Made by a program: the position numbers and the translations under genes. The notes under the pieces were generated by a model, which searched no databases, was not told the origin of the DNA, and was given only the letters and a program-made list of their open reading frames with translations. From Conexibacter woesei DSM 14684 (GTDB taxonomy: Bacteria > Actinomycetota > Thermoleophilia > Solirubrobacterales > Solirubrobacteraceae), in assembly GCF_000025265.1 (NCBI RefSeq), contig NC_013739.1, positions 5,008,001 through 5,072,000 on the forward strand: DNA of 64,000 nt, written 5' to 3'. This document shows, in pieces, positions 7,770 to 17,975 of this stretch (position 1 is its first letter; each line of letters starts with the position of its first letter).

Positions 7770-10502
7770 TCATCTTCTGGGCGATGGCTTGGTGGTCGCG
7801 TCCTTGCCACCGCCGGCGCACCCGCGGATCTGGAGCCGCTGTCTGCGGCTCACGAGTCTGCCGTTCTGCCCGCGGAAGCTCAGACTCGCTCTCGCGCGTC
7901 TGCTCTCCTTCGTGCAGAGGTTTCTGACGACGCCGACCGCGCCGTTTCTGCCCGGGATCAGTCGAAGCGTGAACTTCGAGACCGGGACGTCCGGCACGGT
8001 GTCGAACGTGTTGATCAGCGAGAGGTCTCTGCCGATCGTGATCTTCGCGACGACGTCGAGCTTGATCGCCGACGTCACGCCCGTGCCCTTCAACCGCACG
8101 ACCATGTCGGGCAGTCTCCGCGCCGGGTTGCGGAGCAGGTACACCGGTCCGCGGAGCGGGTCGCGCAGCAACGGCGTCGTCGCCGAGGCGGAGCCGATCG
8201 GGTTCGGGCATCTCTCTGCCCGGTACTGCTCGATCGAGCACGCGTGTCTCTGGTTGACGACCTGCAGCCGCGAGTTGAGGATCGTAGGCAGCTTCACGCT
8301 CACCTCACGCAGGTTGCCCTGACCAGGCGTCTGCGTCAGCGTCGCCGTCAACGGCGTCGTCCTCTCCGCACCAGTCCGCCCTCTCGTGCCGACCCGCAGC
8401 GACAATCTCGGCGCGATCGGCAGGCGACCACAGTCGCCGACCTGGAAGCGCGAGCTGACGTCCGCACCGACGCCGTTCTGCGACGTGATCCGGCCGCCGA
8501 CGCTCTTGGCCTTGCAGCTGGTCGGGTTGAGCATGAACCCGGGCTTGTCGATCGCCACGTTGACTGTGCGGACGTGGAGCGGGATACCCTGCAGGATCCG
8601 CGGCAACGGCTCCGAGACGACACGCAGTGCCGCGCTCGACCGATCGACGTAGATCCCAGCCCGCACGATGACGTTACCGAGATCGAACGGACCCGCGACC
8701 GCCGGAACGACGATCGAGAGGCCAAGCGGCGCGTCCTTGTACGGACCCGTCAGGTAGACGCGGCCGCCCTGGATGTTGACCGGCGTCGAGCCCGGCCCTG
8801 CGGCCGTGGTCACGCTGCCGATTCTCGACGCCTCGCCGCAGCCGCCGGCGGTGGCCGGTCCATCGGCGCAGAGCGTCGTCTTCGCGAGCACGCCGGTCAG
8901 ACCCTCTGGCATCGCGACCGTGATGTCACGCAGCTCCTGGTCATGATCGCCACGGCCGAACGTCAGCGAGAACGTCGACGATCTGCCGCCGACCGGGTTC
9001 ACCGATCCGGCGTCGAACGTCGGTCTGAAGCCGATCGGGGCGCAGCCCTGATCGATCGTCATCGGCGTCGTCGCCGACACCGTCTTGTTCGTCCACGACG
9101 TGATCCGCGTCGTCGACTGGTACGTGCCGCACGTTCTCGGGTTCACGAGCGGCGCCCGCGGCCCGCTCTTGAACGCCAGGTCGAACTGCTCGAACGGCAG
9201 CTGCGGGTTGTCTCTGAACGTCGTCGTCAGCTGGCCCGTGACCGGATCGGGATCGACCCTGCCGGCCAGCTTTATCGTCACGCCCGTCCCCTCGGCGAGG
9301 ATGTACAGCGCCAGAAGGGAGTTGAACGGGTTGTCGTTCTGCTTGGCGAGGTAGACCGAACCGCCCATGGGCTGCTCGAGCAGCGGCGTTCTGATCGCGA
9401 TCGTGCCGATCTTCGACGCCTCAGGACAGGTGACCGCACTGTCGGTTCTGTAGCCGAACTGCGCCGGCGAGCATGCCTGCAGCCCGTTCGCCGACGACGG
9501 CGAGACCGACATGCCGTTCGGCAACGCGATCTGCACCTCGTCGACGTGCGCGGTCGCGATGCCTCTGGGCAGGTCGCTCTGAGGCACCTTGATCTGCACG
9601 TCGAGCCCGGTCGGCCCGGCGGCCGCGCGCGAGGTCGGCGTCGCCGTCATCGTCGGCTCGAATGGAACACGATCGCAGTTCTCCATCGGCCCGGCGAGGC
9701 TGTGCGTTGCGGTCGCCACCTTGCCCTCGTACGAGTACGCACGCAGCGTCGTGGTGGGGGTCGTCTCGCACTCGGTCGTCGCGGCCATGAACGGCACGCG
9801 CGGCCAGTCTCTCGCGACATTGGCCGGGTTGCTGTCGGCCGGAACGCCCCACAGCGTGACGTCGGTCGCGACGAGCGGGTGAGCGAGCGGCAGCTCGTCG
9901 GTGATCGCGGTCAGCCCGCCGTCGGGCTTGACCTTCACCTTGATGAAGGCGTACAGGACCGGGTTGGGCTTGATGCCGAGCAGCACCGGCTCGCCCGCCG
10001 GGCGCTCGAGATTGAAGATGCCGGAGTCCTCGAATCTCGTACCGTTGAAACCTGCCGCGAAGACGTCGGTGACGCCGACCTGGCTCCGAGCTGGGCAAGG
10101 AGTCAGCGAGTAGAACTGATCGACCGAGCACGTCTCGAACGCAGTTGGATCTCCGACGAGCCCGACCGGCAGGTCTATCTCGAGCCGTCTCGCCCGGCCG
10201 TAGGTGACGCCGTCGGGGGGCCAGCTCGGGTCTATCACGTTCGGCACTTCCTCATGGTGGAACGCAAACGACGTGCTGACGTCAGGGTGACCTCCGGCCT
10301 GCATGTCGCTCGTCGCGGTCGTGAACGACTCGATCGCGAACTGTTCCGGGTCGAGCGCGCCAGCAGCAAAGGCCGCCCCGCTCCCCGCGGCGACGGCAGC
10401 CGCTCCGATGCCGACCACCGCTGCGACACGCGCAAGAGCATGACGCCATCGCTGGCGGGAGAGCCCGGGGCGATGCGGCGCTTTCGCCCATCGGTTGCTC
10501 AT
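7770..10502 (-). CDS. Large secreted modular protein with repeated paired-Cys modules, function unknown
   Basis: Exported protein of 910 residues. The N-terminus RQRWRHALARVAAVVG followed by an Ala/Gly-rich core and FAAG is a signal peptide. At least four related modules occur at roughly 105-190, 325-390, 510-570 and 740-800. Each has a first Cys, about 8-11 residues, a second Cys in a CP- or CG-like context, then S-IG-T, a TPLL-like strand and GxVYL. One module reads CPEASKIGTIAIRTPLLE and another CPNPIGSASATTPLL. The paired cysteines suggest disulfides. No enzyme motif is seen, so a surface or structural role is likely. ATG at 10502 has GAGGTG 6 nt upstream. Such proteins seem common in Solirubrobacterales (from memory). 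Confidence 0.85.
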   Translation of the reverse strand: MSNRWAKAPHRPGLSRQRWRHALARVAAVVGIGAAAVAAGSGAAFAAGALDPEQFAIESFTTATSDMQAGGHPDVSTSFAFHHEEVPNVIDPSWPPDGVTYGRARRLEIDLPVGLVGDPTAFETCSVDQFYSLTPCPARSQVGVTDVFAAGFNGTRFEDSGIFNLERPAGEPVLLGIKPNPVLYAFIKVKVKPDGGLTAITDELPLAHPLVATDVTLWGVPADSNPANVARDWPRVPFMAATTECETTPTTTLRAYSYEGKVATATHSLAGPMENCDRVPFEPTMTATPTSRAAAGPTGLDVQIKVPQSDLPRGIATAHVDEVQIALPNGMSVSPSSANGLQACSPAQFGYRTDSAVTCPEASKIGTIAIRTPLLEQPMGGSVYLAKQNDNPFNSLLALYILAEGTGVTIKLAGRVDPDPVTGQLTTTFRDNPQLPFEQFDLAFKSGPRAPLVNPRTCGTYQSTTRITSWTNKTVSATTPMTIDQGCAPIGFRPTFDAGSVNPVGGRSSTFSLTFGRGDHDQELRDITVAMPEGLTGVLAKTTLCADGPATAGGCGEASRIGSVTTAAGPGSTPVNIQGGRVYLTGPYKDAPLGLSIVVPAVAGPFDLGNVIVRAGIYVDRSSAALRVVSEPLPRILQGIPLHVRTVNVAIDKPGFMLNPTSCKAKSVGGRITSQNGVGADVSSRFQVGDCGRLPIAPRLSLRVGTRGRTGAERTTPLTATLTQTPGQGNLREVSVKLPTILNSRLQVVNQRHACSIEQYRAERCPNPIGSASATTPLLRDPLRGPVYLLRNPARRLPDMVVRLKGTGVTSAIKLDVVAKITIGRDLSLINTFDTVPDVPVSKFTLRLIPGRNGAVGVVRNLCTKESRRARASLSFRGQNGRLVSRRQRLQIRGCAGGGKDATTKPSPRR

Positions 10503-10575
10503 CTCTGGCACCTCGACATCGAGACCTCCGACCGTGCTTTCGTCGATCTGCACCGGGAGGCGGGTGGCGCACACG

Positions 10576-12762
10576 CTAGCCACGGAGCATCACCACCCGC
10601 TGCACTGACGTGTCCGACTCCGTGTGCAACACGCTGATGACGACGCGGAGCCTTCTCTTGGCTCTGAGCGCGTTCCGCGCTTGCTGCGACAGGCTGAGGG
10701 GCACCCGCACGGTGGCGCGGCCTCTCACTGCGGCCGTCGAGCGAGCAACCAGAACGGTACGACGCCCGAGTCTCGCGCGCGCCGTCGCAGTGACCGCGCC
10801 CTTCATGTTCGCCCGCACGCGCAGCACGATCCGCCCGCTGCGCGCGAACGCTCGCTGCTGCTTCGCCGTGATTCTCAGCACCGAGTGGCGCGCGACCGGG
10901 GGCGCCTCGTCCTGCACATCACCAGGGCCGTCGAAGGCGGTCGTTCCAGGCAACTGCAGCGCCGTCGGTGGCACGAGCGGCCCCTGGCAGCGGTCGCCCT
11001 CGCAGGCCGACGCTCTCTCGGGCAGTGGGAAGCCGCCCCCCACGCGCGCGGCGTAGAGATCGATCGCCGTGTTGCGGTCGAGCTCCGGGATCAGCCGAGC
11101 ACTCGTTGTGAAGAAGACCGTGTTGCCGTCCACTGAGTTGTCGTGGTACAGGGCGTGCGCTCTCTGGGTACCGGGCGAAACCAGCCGGACGGTGCCGTCC
11201 TTCCATTCATATACGTCGACGTACTCGTTCAGGTCTGACGCGACGAGCTGGTCCGCCGTCTCGAAGAAGACGCGACCATCCTCCGCGACGACACGCCCGA
11301 GCAGCGGGAAGTTGCGCAGGGTGTTGGAAATGCTGACCGCGCGTGGGATAAGGCCGAAGGAGATTGAGAAGTTCCCGATGTCGGCACCGCCTGCGGGCGG
11401 GTCGCCTTCTGCGGTGGTGGAGATCCGTCTCACGCCCTGCTCCGGAGTCCAGCGGTAGACCTGTCTTCCTCCCGGCGGTGTCCCGTCGAACGAGCCCAGT
11501 GCGCTGAAGACGATCACGCTGCCGTCCGGCGCGAAACGCAGCGCGCGGCTGTCGAACCCCGAACTGCCGACGGTGTAGTAGTCAAACACGTCCATGGCGT
11601 CGAGGGCCCCGAGCGTCGTCACACTTCCACCGCGCACGACGCGCAGGTCCCAGGGAAAGTCCGTTCGATAGACCACCGTCGAGCCGTCGGCGGAGAGGCC
11701 GAGGAAGGAGACTCCCGCGGCGTCGGTCGCGACAAGCGAGAGCGTGTCGCTGGCGACGTCGTAGCGGTAGAGCGCGTCGCCGGCTTCCTTCGGCTCCGGC
11801 GTCAATCTCTCGGCGGTCTGCAGGTAGACGACCTCGCCGTCATCGGAGGCGCCAGCGAAGTCGACTCTGCCCGGCGCGTCGCCCCCGCGTCGGGGCGAGA
11901 CGAGCCTGAGCTCGTCACCCTCGCGCATGAAGACGCTCTGGACGTTGGCCGGCTCGCCGCCGAGCGACGTGCCGGCGTGATGGAAGAAGATCCGCGAACC
12001 GTCTCGCGAGATCGCGCCGGGCTGTGCGAAAGTCCCGTTCGTGCTGACGCTAGTGAGCGGCGGCACGGCGGCGCCTCCGACCGCAACTCCCGAAGCATCC
12101 CGCGACACGAGGCGAATGCCGTCTGGCGTCCACTCGTATACGTCCGTATCTGCGTTCGTGTCCTCGGGAACGAGTCTGAGCCCGCTCTGGAAGAGGCCGT
12201 GCCTCACGTCATCGGACGCCGCGAGTGGGAGGCGATTCTCGCTTGGATCCTTCAAAGGCTCCGGCGCCGGAGCGAGCCACCGCGGCACGTCGCCGCCTTC
12301 CCACATGTATGCGGTTTGCGGGGGGTTGTCCACTGGGCCGGTTGGAGAGCCCCCGGGGTAGTCCCGGTTCAGCCCCTTGTCGGTCGCGAAGGCAGCACGG
12401 CTACCGTCGGGCGAGACGAAGAAGACGGCTGAGCCGAATCCTCCCTTCGGGTCGGTGACCCCAGGCCCGGTGACCCACTTGGTCTCCCACCCGGACGCCG
12501 TTCGCCGTGAGCAGAAGCCGTCTGGTGCGAGCTCCCCGTTGACGTCCGCCCCGGCAGCCGCATTTTCGGCGTCGAAACAGACCACGTTGCCGTCCGGTGT
12601 CGACATCCCGCTGCCCGGGAGTGTCCGCGCCGAACTGCCGGGCGGCGTCACCAACTCGTACGCCCGATCGGCCGCCGTCGCCGGCGCCGCCGCTGCGATC
12701 ACGCCGAATCCAACGCCCACGACAGCCGCAGCCAAGTGCCGGCGGCTCGTCCGTGTCCTCAT
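10576..12762 (-). CDS. Secreted beta-propeller-like protein (WD40/PD40 TolB-type repeats)
   Basis: Exported protein of 728 residues. It starts MRTRTSRRHLAAAVVG and has a signal peptide ending at about ATAADRAYELV. Repeats with phrases such as SPDGSRAAFAT, SRDGSRIFFHH, SADGSTVVYRT and APDGSVIVFSA mark TolB/PD40 propeller blades, separated by VYEWTPDG-like strands. The last 100 residues are an Arg/Ala/Val-rich beta domain (LRVRANMKGAVTATARARL). The ATG at 12762 has a strong ribosome binding site (GGAGAGGG). It sits 73 nt upstream of the 910-residue secreted protein on the same strand, so the two may be co-transcribed. Binding partner unknown. Confidence 0.87.
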   Translation of the reverse strand: MRTRTSRRHLAAAVVGVGFGVIAAAAPATAADRAYELVTPPGSSARTLPGSGMSTPDGNVVCFDAENAAAGADVNGELAPDGFCSRRTASGWETKWVTGPGVTDPKGGFGSAVFFVSPDGSRAAFATDKGLNRDYPGGSPTGPVDNPPQTAYMWEGGDVPRWLAPAPEPLKDPSENRLPLAASDDVRHGLFQSGLRLVPEDTNADTDVYEWTPDGIRLVSRDASGVAVGGAAVPPLTSVSTNGTFAQPGAISRDGSRIFFHHAGTSLGGEPANVQSVFMREGDELRLVSPRRGGDAPGRVDFAGASDDGEVVYLQTAERLTPEPKEAGDALYRYDVASDTLSLVATDAAGVSFLGLSADGSTVVYRTDFPWDLRVVRGGSVTTLGALDAMDVFDYYTVGSSGFDSRALRFAPDGSVIVFSALGSFDGTPPGGRQVYRWTPEQGVRRISTTAEGDPPAGGADIGNFSISFGLIPRAVSISNTLRNFPLLGRVVAEDGRVFFETADQLVASDLNEYVDVYEWKDGTVRLVSPGTQRAHALYHDNSVDGNTVFFTTSARLIPELDRNTAIDLYAARVGGGFPLPERASACEGDRCQGPLVPPTALQLPGTTAFDGPGDVQDEAPPVARHSVLRITAKQQRAFARSGRIVLRVRANMKGAVTATARARLGRRTVLVARSTAAVRGRATVRVPLSLSQQARNALRAKRRLRVVISVLHTESDTSVQRVVMLRG

Positions 12763-13125
12763 CTCAATCCCTCTCCTTGCAATCCTGAACCCCTCCCGGC
12801 TTATCCGACCGTCGCGGGGGCGCTCCGAGATCTTTGCAAACTCCGATGTTCCGAGAGTACACCGAGCTGCGGCGCGAAGACAAATGCGAACGTTCCCTGT
12901 GGCCCCACGGGCTGCCCAATTGACGCGATATGCCGCGACGACGGGCGGGTGCACCCCCGCCAGGCCATCGTCGTGCGCGAGAACACGATCTCGGAACGCG
13001 TGCAGACAATGCTCAAGCTTCCTCAACAATCCCAACAAGCCCTCACCAACTACATCGCACTCACGGAATCAACGATCCAGGTCGCCCCGCGAATCGTCAT
13101 GCCCCTCTCCTGGTCTGCGCCTGCA
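12763..13125. other. Intergenic stretch, no convincing gene
   Basis: About 360 bp between the propeller protein start and a terminator. Short open frames here have no ribosome binding site, no family likeness and poor codon use. It probably holds the promoter and leader of the minus-strand secreted-protein genes; no clear -35/-10 pair was picked out. Confidence 0.5.
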
Positions 13126-13175
13126 CGCAGAAGAGGGTGCCGCACCATTTGGTGCGACACCCTCCTATTTCTGCG
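13126..13175 (-). terminator. Hairpin terminator after the 174-residue secreted protein
   Basis: Stem GAGGGTG-C-CGCACC pairs with GGTGCG-A-CACCCTC around loop ATTT. An outer arm CGCAGAA/TTCTGCG extends it past a short bulge. It lies 23 nt past the stop of the minus-strand gene at 13199. Confidence 0.75.
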
Positions 13176-13198
13176 TTAGTTGCTAGGTGAACGTCCCG

Positions 13199-14489
<1,291 letters not shown>

Positions 14490-14518
14490 TTGCAATACAC
14501 GAAACCTCAAGTTACAAT
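14490..14518 (+). promoter_or_regulatory. Sigma-70-type promoter of paralogue B
   Basis: TTGCAA (14490-14495), exactly 17-nt spacer, TACAAT (14513-14518). It is a near-consensus housekeeping promoter, unusual in this GC-rich window. The predicted leader before the ATG at 14642 is about 115 nt. Confidence 0.65.
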
Positions 14519-14641
14519 TATTGAGCGGGTTGGCTGATTCGACGAGTTCGACATCGTGAACTTGTCGTGCATGATGCATAGCGATCCGACACAAGCCGAA
14601 GCTGCGCGGCAGGCGTTCCAATAGTCTAACTCAGGAGAATC

Positions 14642-15148
14642 ATGAAGCCTTTGAGTCGCCTCGCGGCCGCCACCGCGTTGGCCATCGCCGCGACCCTGGT
14701 CATCGCAAGCTCAGCAGCGGCGACGATCACCTTTCCCTACAGCACGACGTCGGGCACTGGTTCGTTCAACACGATATCCAGCATTGGTAACGGCTCTTGT
14801 GTGCTGTCAGGCATCAGAGCGAGCTCCTCGAGCAGCAGCGCCGCCAGCGTTACCGGATTCACGGCCAGCGCCTGCAGAGGGACGATCGTCTCCGCCGCGT
14901 ACACGGTGCCCATAACGCTAACGATCGCACTACCGGGCGGCGCGATAAGCGACGTCATCTCAATCCTAATCGTCAACATCCTGGGCGGTCACTGTCTCTA
15001 CTCAGGCACGTTCACGGGGACGGCGAACGGCACATCGACCAAGTCCGTGTCGGGTACGGCCACTCTGATCAGAACACTAAGAGGCATCTGCACCCCGACG
15101 GCGACCGGCAATCTGTCAATAACCCTCCCGGGGGCGAGAATAGGTTAG
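14642..15148 (+). CDS. Small secreted four-cysteine protein, paralogue B (unknown function)
   Basis: Protein of 168 residues with a signal peptide ending ASSAAA, mature start TITFPYS, and the same four cysteines (53, 78, 118, 150) as the divergent paralogue at 13199. It has the same Ser/Thr/Gly-rich make-up and ends SITLPGARIG, against [11 protein letters not shown] in the other. No catalytic motif is visible. ATG at 14642 has CAGGAG 4 nt upstream. A near-consensus promoter and a 14-bp terminator hairpin frame it as a single-gene unit. Secretion and disulfides suggest an extracellular or surface role; nothing more can be said. Confidence 0.82.
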   Translation: MKPLSRLAAATALAIAATLVIASSAAATITFPYSTTSGTGSFNTISSIGNGSCVLSGIRASSSSSSAASVTGFTASACRGTIVSAAYTVPITLTIALPGGAISDVISILIVNILGGHCLYSGTFTGTANGTSTKSVSGTATLIRTLRGICTPTATGNLSITLPGARIG

Positions 15149-15178
15149 GTCGCTCGATGTGAATCGTCGACCGTCGGT

Positions 15179-15211
15179 GACGGGTGGCGCGCACGCGGCG
15201 CGCCGCCCGTC
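15179..15211 (+). terminator. Terminator hairpin after paralogue B
   Basis: A 14-bp stem (15179-15192 with 15198-15211, one T-G wobble) with 5-nt loop ACGCG, 30 nt after the stop codon. Confidence 0.75.
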
Positions 15212-15589
15212 GGCGGTGACGAGGCGCCGCCGCATGGACGCCACAACCGACCGATAGCCAGCCGTCTGGACTAGATGCAGGCTGTGACCTTTCGCCGCCC
15301 TGTCCATCGTGGAAGTACGCCTTCTGGCTCCCCGGCGGTGCGTGGAAGGGCTGCCATCAGAGCGGCTCCAACTGGTGCTCACCAGAGCAGGAAGCAGGAA
15401 GCCGCTCGCGGCACGTGGTGCATCAGGAAGGTTACTCTCGCACTCGCCGTACGGCCGGGGATGAGCGCTGCTGAGGCCCGGGGGCTGCGAACGGGAAGCG
15501 TCGCGGCTGCGAAGGCGGACGCAACCGGTCCAACGCTCGCACGCAGGCAGGAGCAGCTATGAGCGGAGAGCGCTCGCGGCCGACGCGGT
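15212..15589. other. Intergenic stretch, no convincing gene
   Basis: About 380 bp. Short open frames on both strands are Arg-rich, lack ribosome binding sites and resemble no family. It lies between the paralogue B terminator and a decayed histidine-kinase fragment, and is probably decayed sequence. Confidence 0.5.
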
Positions 15590-15842
15590 GCGACGCCGCG
15601 CGGAACCCGGGAGCGTGAAGGTGACGCGGGCGCCGCCCTCGGGGGAGCATTCCGCGAAGATGCGGCCGCTGTAGGCGTCGACTATCGCGCGAGCGATCGC
15701 GAGCCCGGGACTGGCGCCGCCGGTGCGGCGAGCGCGCGCTGTCAGTGCGGCGAACGCGATCGAAGACACGATCGCGCTGCGTAAGCGTGATAACGGACCG
15801 TTATCCTCAATCGCGAATTCGACCTCGGTGCGACCGACCGCA
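15590..15842 (-). pseudogene. Decayed C-terminal fragment of a sensor histidine kinase
   Basis: On the minus strand the fragment reads VEFAIEDNGP, then a scrambled stretch, then ARARRTGG, GLAIARAIV and SPEGGARVTFTLPG. This matches the ATPase-domain end of the intact kinase at 16461-17975, which reads VEFAIEDDGP, ARARRTGG, GLAIARAIV and SPEGGARVAFTLPG. The GIP element of the first G motif and the following F-box region are lost, and there is no sensor, HisKA domain or start. It is an old partial duplication of the neighbour. Confidence 0.85.
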
Positions 15843-16460
15843 ATGCGGTCAAGCGGACCACGCCCCTGGATCAGAGCGCGCAGCGAGCACGGAAAGCGCG
15901 ATCTGACCCAGCAGGTCGCGCTCCCCTCCGAACGGTGCGTGGATGGGCGAGAGTCGGGACACGGCACCGTCCCGAGAACGACGAAAGGGCGGGCAGTTGG
16001 TTGAGCCGCCCGCCTTTCGGTGTCGTCGAAGCGCCGAGGCGCACCCGGGATCAGCGGGCGCACAGCCGTAGCGAATCGATCCGCCTGGTTTAGTGTCACT
16101 AGCGGAGACAGGACCCCGGTGGCAGTTAACACGCTTCAAGTAATGAAGCGCCGCCTCCGAGACGTGCGACCACGAAGGCTCCCGACCGCATGCATCATTC
16201 CGGCTGACAGGTGCGCCCGCCACCGGCGGGTTCCCGGTTTCGGAGCTGAGGCGCCGCTCTCCCTCCAAGGATGCGGCGCCTCAACGCCTACCGTCCAGCT
16301 ACGAGTAGATCGGTGAGCATAGTGAGTGAGCGTGACCCTTGCCAGACCCGATCCCGCCGATCAGGGGTTGCCGGCTGTAACGATCGCGCCGCGGCGGGAC
16401 AGCGGCGATTCTGCCGCCGCCGTTCACCGCGGCTCCTCTTGAGGCTGATCCCATGAACAG
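15843..16460. other. Non-coding decayed stretch with one hairpin
   Basis: About 620 bp between the kinase fragment and the 3' end of the intact kinase gene. Open frames here show no family likeness. It holds one strong hairpin (15978-16027) and otherwise nothing I can name. Confidence 0.5.
15978..16027 (-). terminator. Terminator-like hairpin downstream of the kinase gene
   Basis: Left arm CGAAAGGGCGGGC pairs with GCCCGCCTTTCG (one bulged base), with outer ACGAC/GTCGT. On the minus strand the tail reads CTTTCGTCGTTCT, like the tail of the terminator at 2933. It may end read-through from the histidine kinase or be a relic of the duplicated copy. Confidence 0.55.
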
Positions 16461-17975
16461 CTATGAACGGGCCGGCTCTTTGCCCGCGCGCTTCGAGGCC
16501 GCGCGGAAGCCGGGGAGCGTGAAGGCGACGCGGGCACCGCCCTCGGGGGAGCTGCCGGCGGCGATCGTGCCGCCGTGGGCCTCGACGATCGCGCGGGCGA
16601 TCGCGAGGCCGAGGCCGGCGCCGCCGGTGCGGCGGGCGCGGGCGCTGTCGGTGCGGTGGAAGCGGTCGAAGACGCGGTCGCGCTGCTCGGGCGGGATGCC
16701 GGGGCCGTCGTCCTCGATCGCGAACTCCACCTGGGTGCGGTCGAGGACTCTGACGGTCAGGCGCACGAGGCCGCCGGGGCCGGTGTGCTCGACGGCGTTG
16801 CGGGCGAGGTTGCGCAGCACCTGGGCGACGCGGTCCTCGTCGGCGAGCAGCCTTCCCTGCGGCAGCTCGCCCAGCTCGAAGGCGCGGTCGGCCGTGAGCG
16901 TGAGCGCGTCGAACAGCTCGGTCACGAACGGCGCCAGGTCGAGCGAGTGCGGGCGCACCAGCTCGCCCTCGTCCGCGCGCGCGAGCAGCAGCAGGTCGTC
17001 CACCAGCCGCTCCATCCGCAGCACCTCCGTGCGGACGACCTCGTCGACGTGGCGGACGTCCGCGGGCGTGACCGCCGTCTGGCGCGCCAGCACCTCCAGC
17101 TGGCCGCGGATCACCGTCAGCGGCGTGCGCAGCTCGTGCGAGGCGTCGGCGACGAAGCCTCGCTGGCGCTCGAAGGCGTTCTCCAGGCGGTCGAGCATCC
17201 TGTCGAACGCGTCGGCGAGCACACGCACCTCGTCGCGCGGGCCGGTCGAGGAGATCCGCTGCGAGAGGTCGCCGGCCGTCACCTCCGCGGCCGTGCTCGC
17301 CATCCGCCGCAGCGGGCGCGAGAGCCGCGACGCGAACGCGAAGCCGAGCACGATCGCGGCGACCAGCGTGACCGTGCCGGCGAACACGAACGTGCGCGCC
17401 ACGCCGCTCTGCGCGCGGCCGACCGCCGCCGCCCACTCGCCGACGCCGATCTCGGCGACCGGTCTGCCGCCTCGCTCGACCGCGATGAAGTAGAGCCGCA
17501 GCGGCTCGTCGTTGACGCGCACCGTCGAGAAGCCGATATGGGCCGTGCGCAACGCGCGCGCCTCGTCGCTCTCGCGCCGCGGGCCCGCGATGTCACGCTC
17601 TACTCCAGGGTTACCCTCGGCCGGGTTCAGCTCCGGCAGGTTCGAGACCGTGCCGCCGCCTCTGATCCGCACGATGTAGAGGCGCGTCGTCGCGCCGAAC
17701 GACGTCTGGTCCTGGAGATACGTCTCCGCCTTCTGCGCGAGCGCTCTCGGTCTCACGTCGAGCACCGGCAGGCTCTGGTCGAAGGCGATCGCGTCGGTCC
17801 GCAGGTCCTCGTCGATCTGGTTGCGGACCTCTGTGCCGGTCCCGCGGTAGGTGGCGATGAACGCGGTCGCGAGCGCGACGACGAGGATCACCGAGATCGA
17901 CAGCGCCAGCCGAGCGCGCAGGCCGCGCATCCAACGCCAGCGGGAGCCCTGCTCGTTGCCCCCGCGTGCGCTCAT
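16461..17975 (-). CDS. Sensor histidine kinase, OmpR-partner type
   Basis: Membrane sensor kinase of 504 residues. Membrane segments lie at about 22-42 and 195-217, flanking an extracytoplasmic sensor of about 150 residues. A HAMP domain (about 215-270) follows, then HisKA with phospho-accepting His280 in SHELRTP. The HATPase domain has NLARNAVEHT, DDGPGIP and GGAGLGLAIAR, so all ATP-binding boxes are intact. Its start overlaps the stop of the response regulator by 4 nt (ATGA), so the two are translationally coupled. The stimulus is unknown. A decayed copy of its C-terminus lies about 900 bp downstream. Confidence 0.95.
   Translation of the reverse strand: MSARGGNEQGSRWRWMRGLRARLALSISVILVVALATAFIATYRGTGTEVRNQIDEDLRTDAIAFDQSLPVLDVRPRALAQKAETYLQDQTSFGATTRLYIVRIRGGGTVSNLPELNPAEGNPGVERDIAGPRRESDEARALRTAHIGFSTVRVNDEPLRLYFIAVERGGRPVAEIGVGEWAAAVGRAQSGVARTFVFAGTVTLVAAIVLGFAFASRLSRPLRRMASTAAEVTAGDLSQRISSTGPRDEVRVLADAFDRMLDRLENAFERQRGFVADASHELRTPLTVIRGQLEVLARQTAVTPADVRHVDEVVRTEVLRMERLVDDLLLLARADEGELVRPHSLDLAPFVTELFDALTLTADRAFELGELPQGRLLADEDRVAQVLRNLARNAVEHTGPGGLVRLTVRVLDRTQVEFAIEDDGPGIPPEQRDRVFDRFHRTDSARARRTGGAGLGLAIARAIVEAHGGTIAAGSSPEGGARVAFTLPGFRAASKRAGKEPARS

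Noticed and set aside
7617-10637. Open frame of about 1,000 codons on the + strand
   Set aside because: It is antisense to the secreted modular protein, with Arg-rich composition and no motif. The minus-strand frame has a signal peptide and repeated modules.
12764-13009. 81-codon frame on the minus strand before the propeller protein
   Set aside because: Ser/Arg-rich without a ribosome binding site, and it overlaps the likely leader of the secreted protein gene.
15275-15562. 95-codon frame on the + strand
   Set aside because: Arg/Ala-rich with no recognisable domain, in a decayed region. It reads as chance.
15843-16132. N-terminal extension of the frame that contains the kinase fragment
   Set aside because: It has no kinase likeness and runs through the hairpin at 15978-16027. 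Only 15590-15842 matches the kinase.
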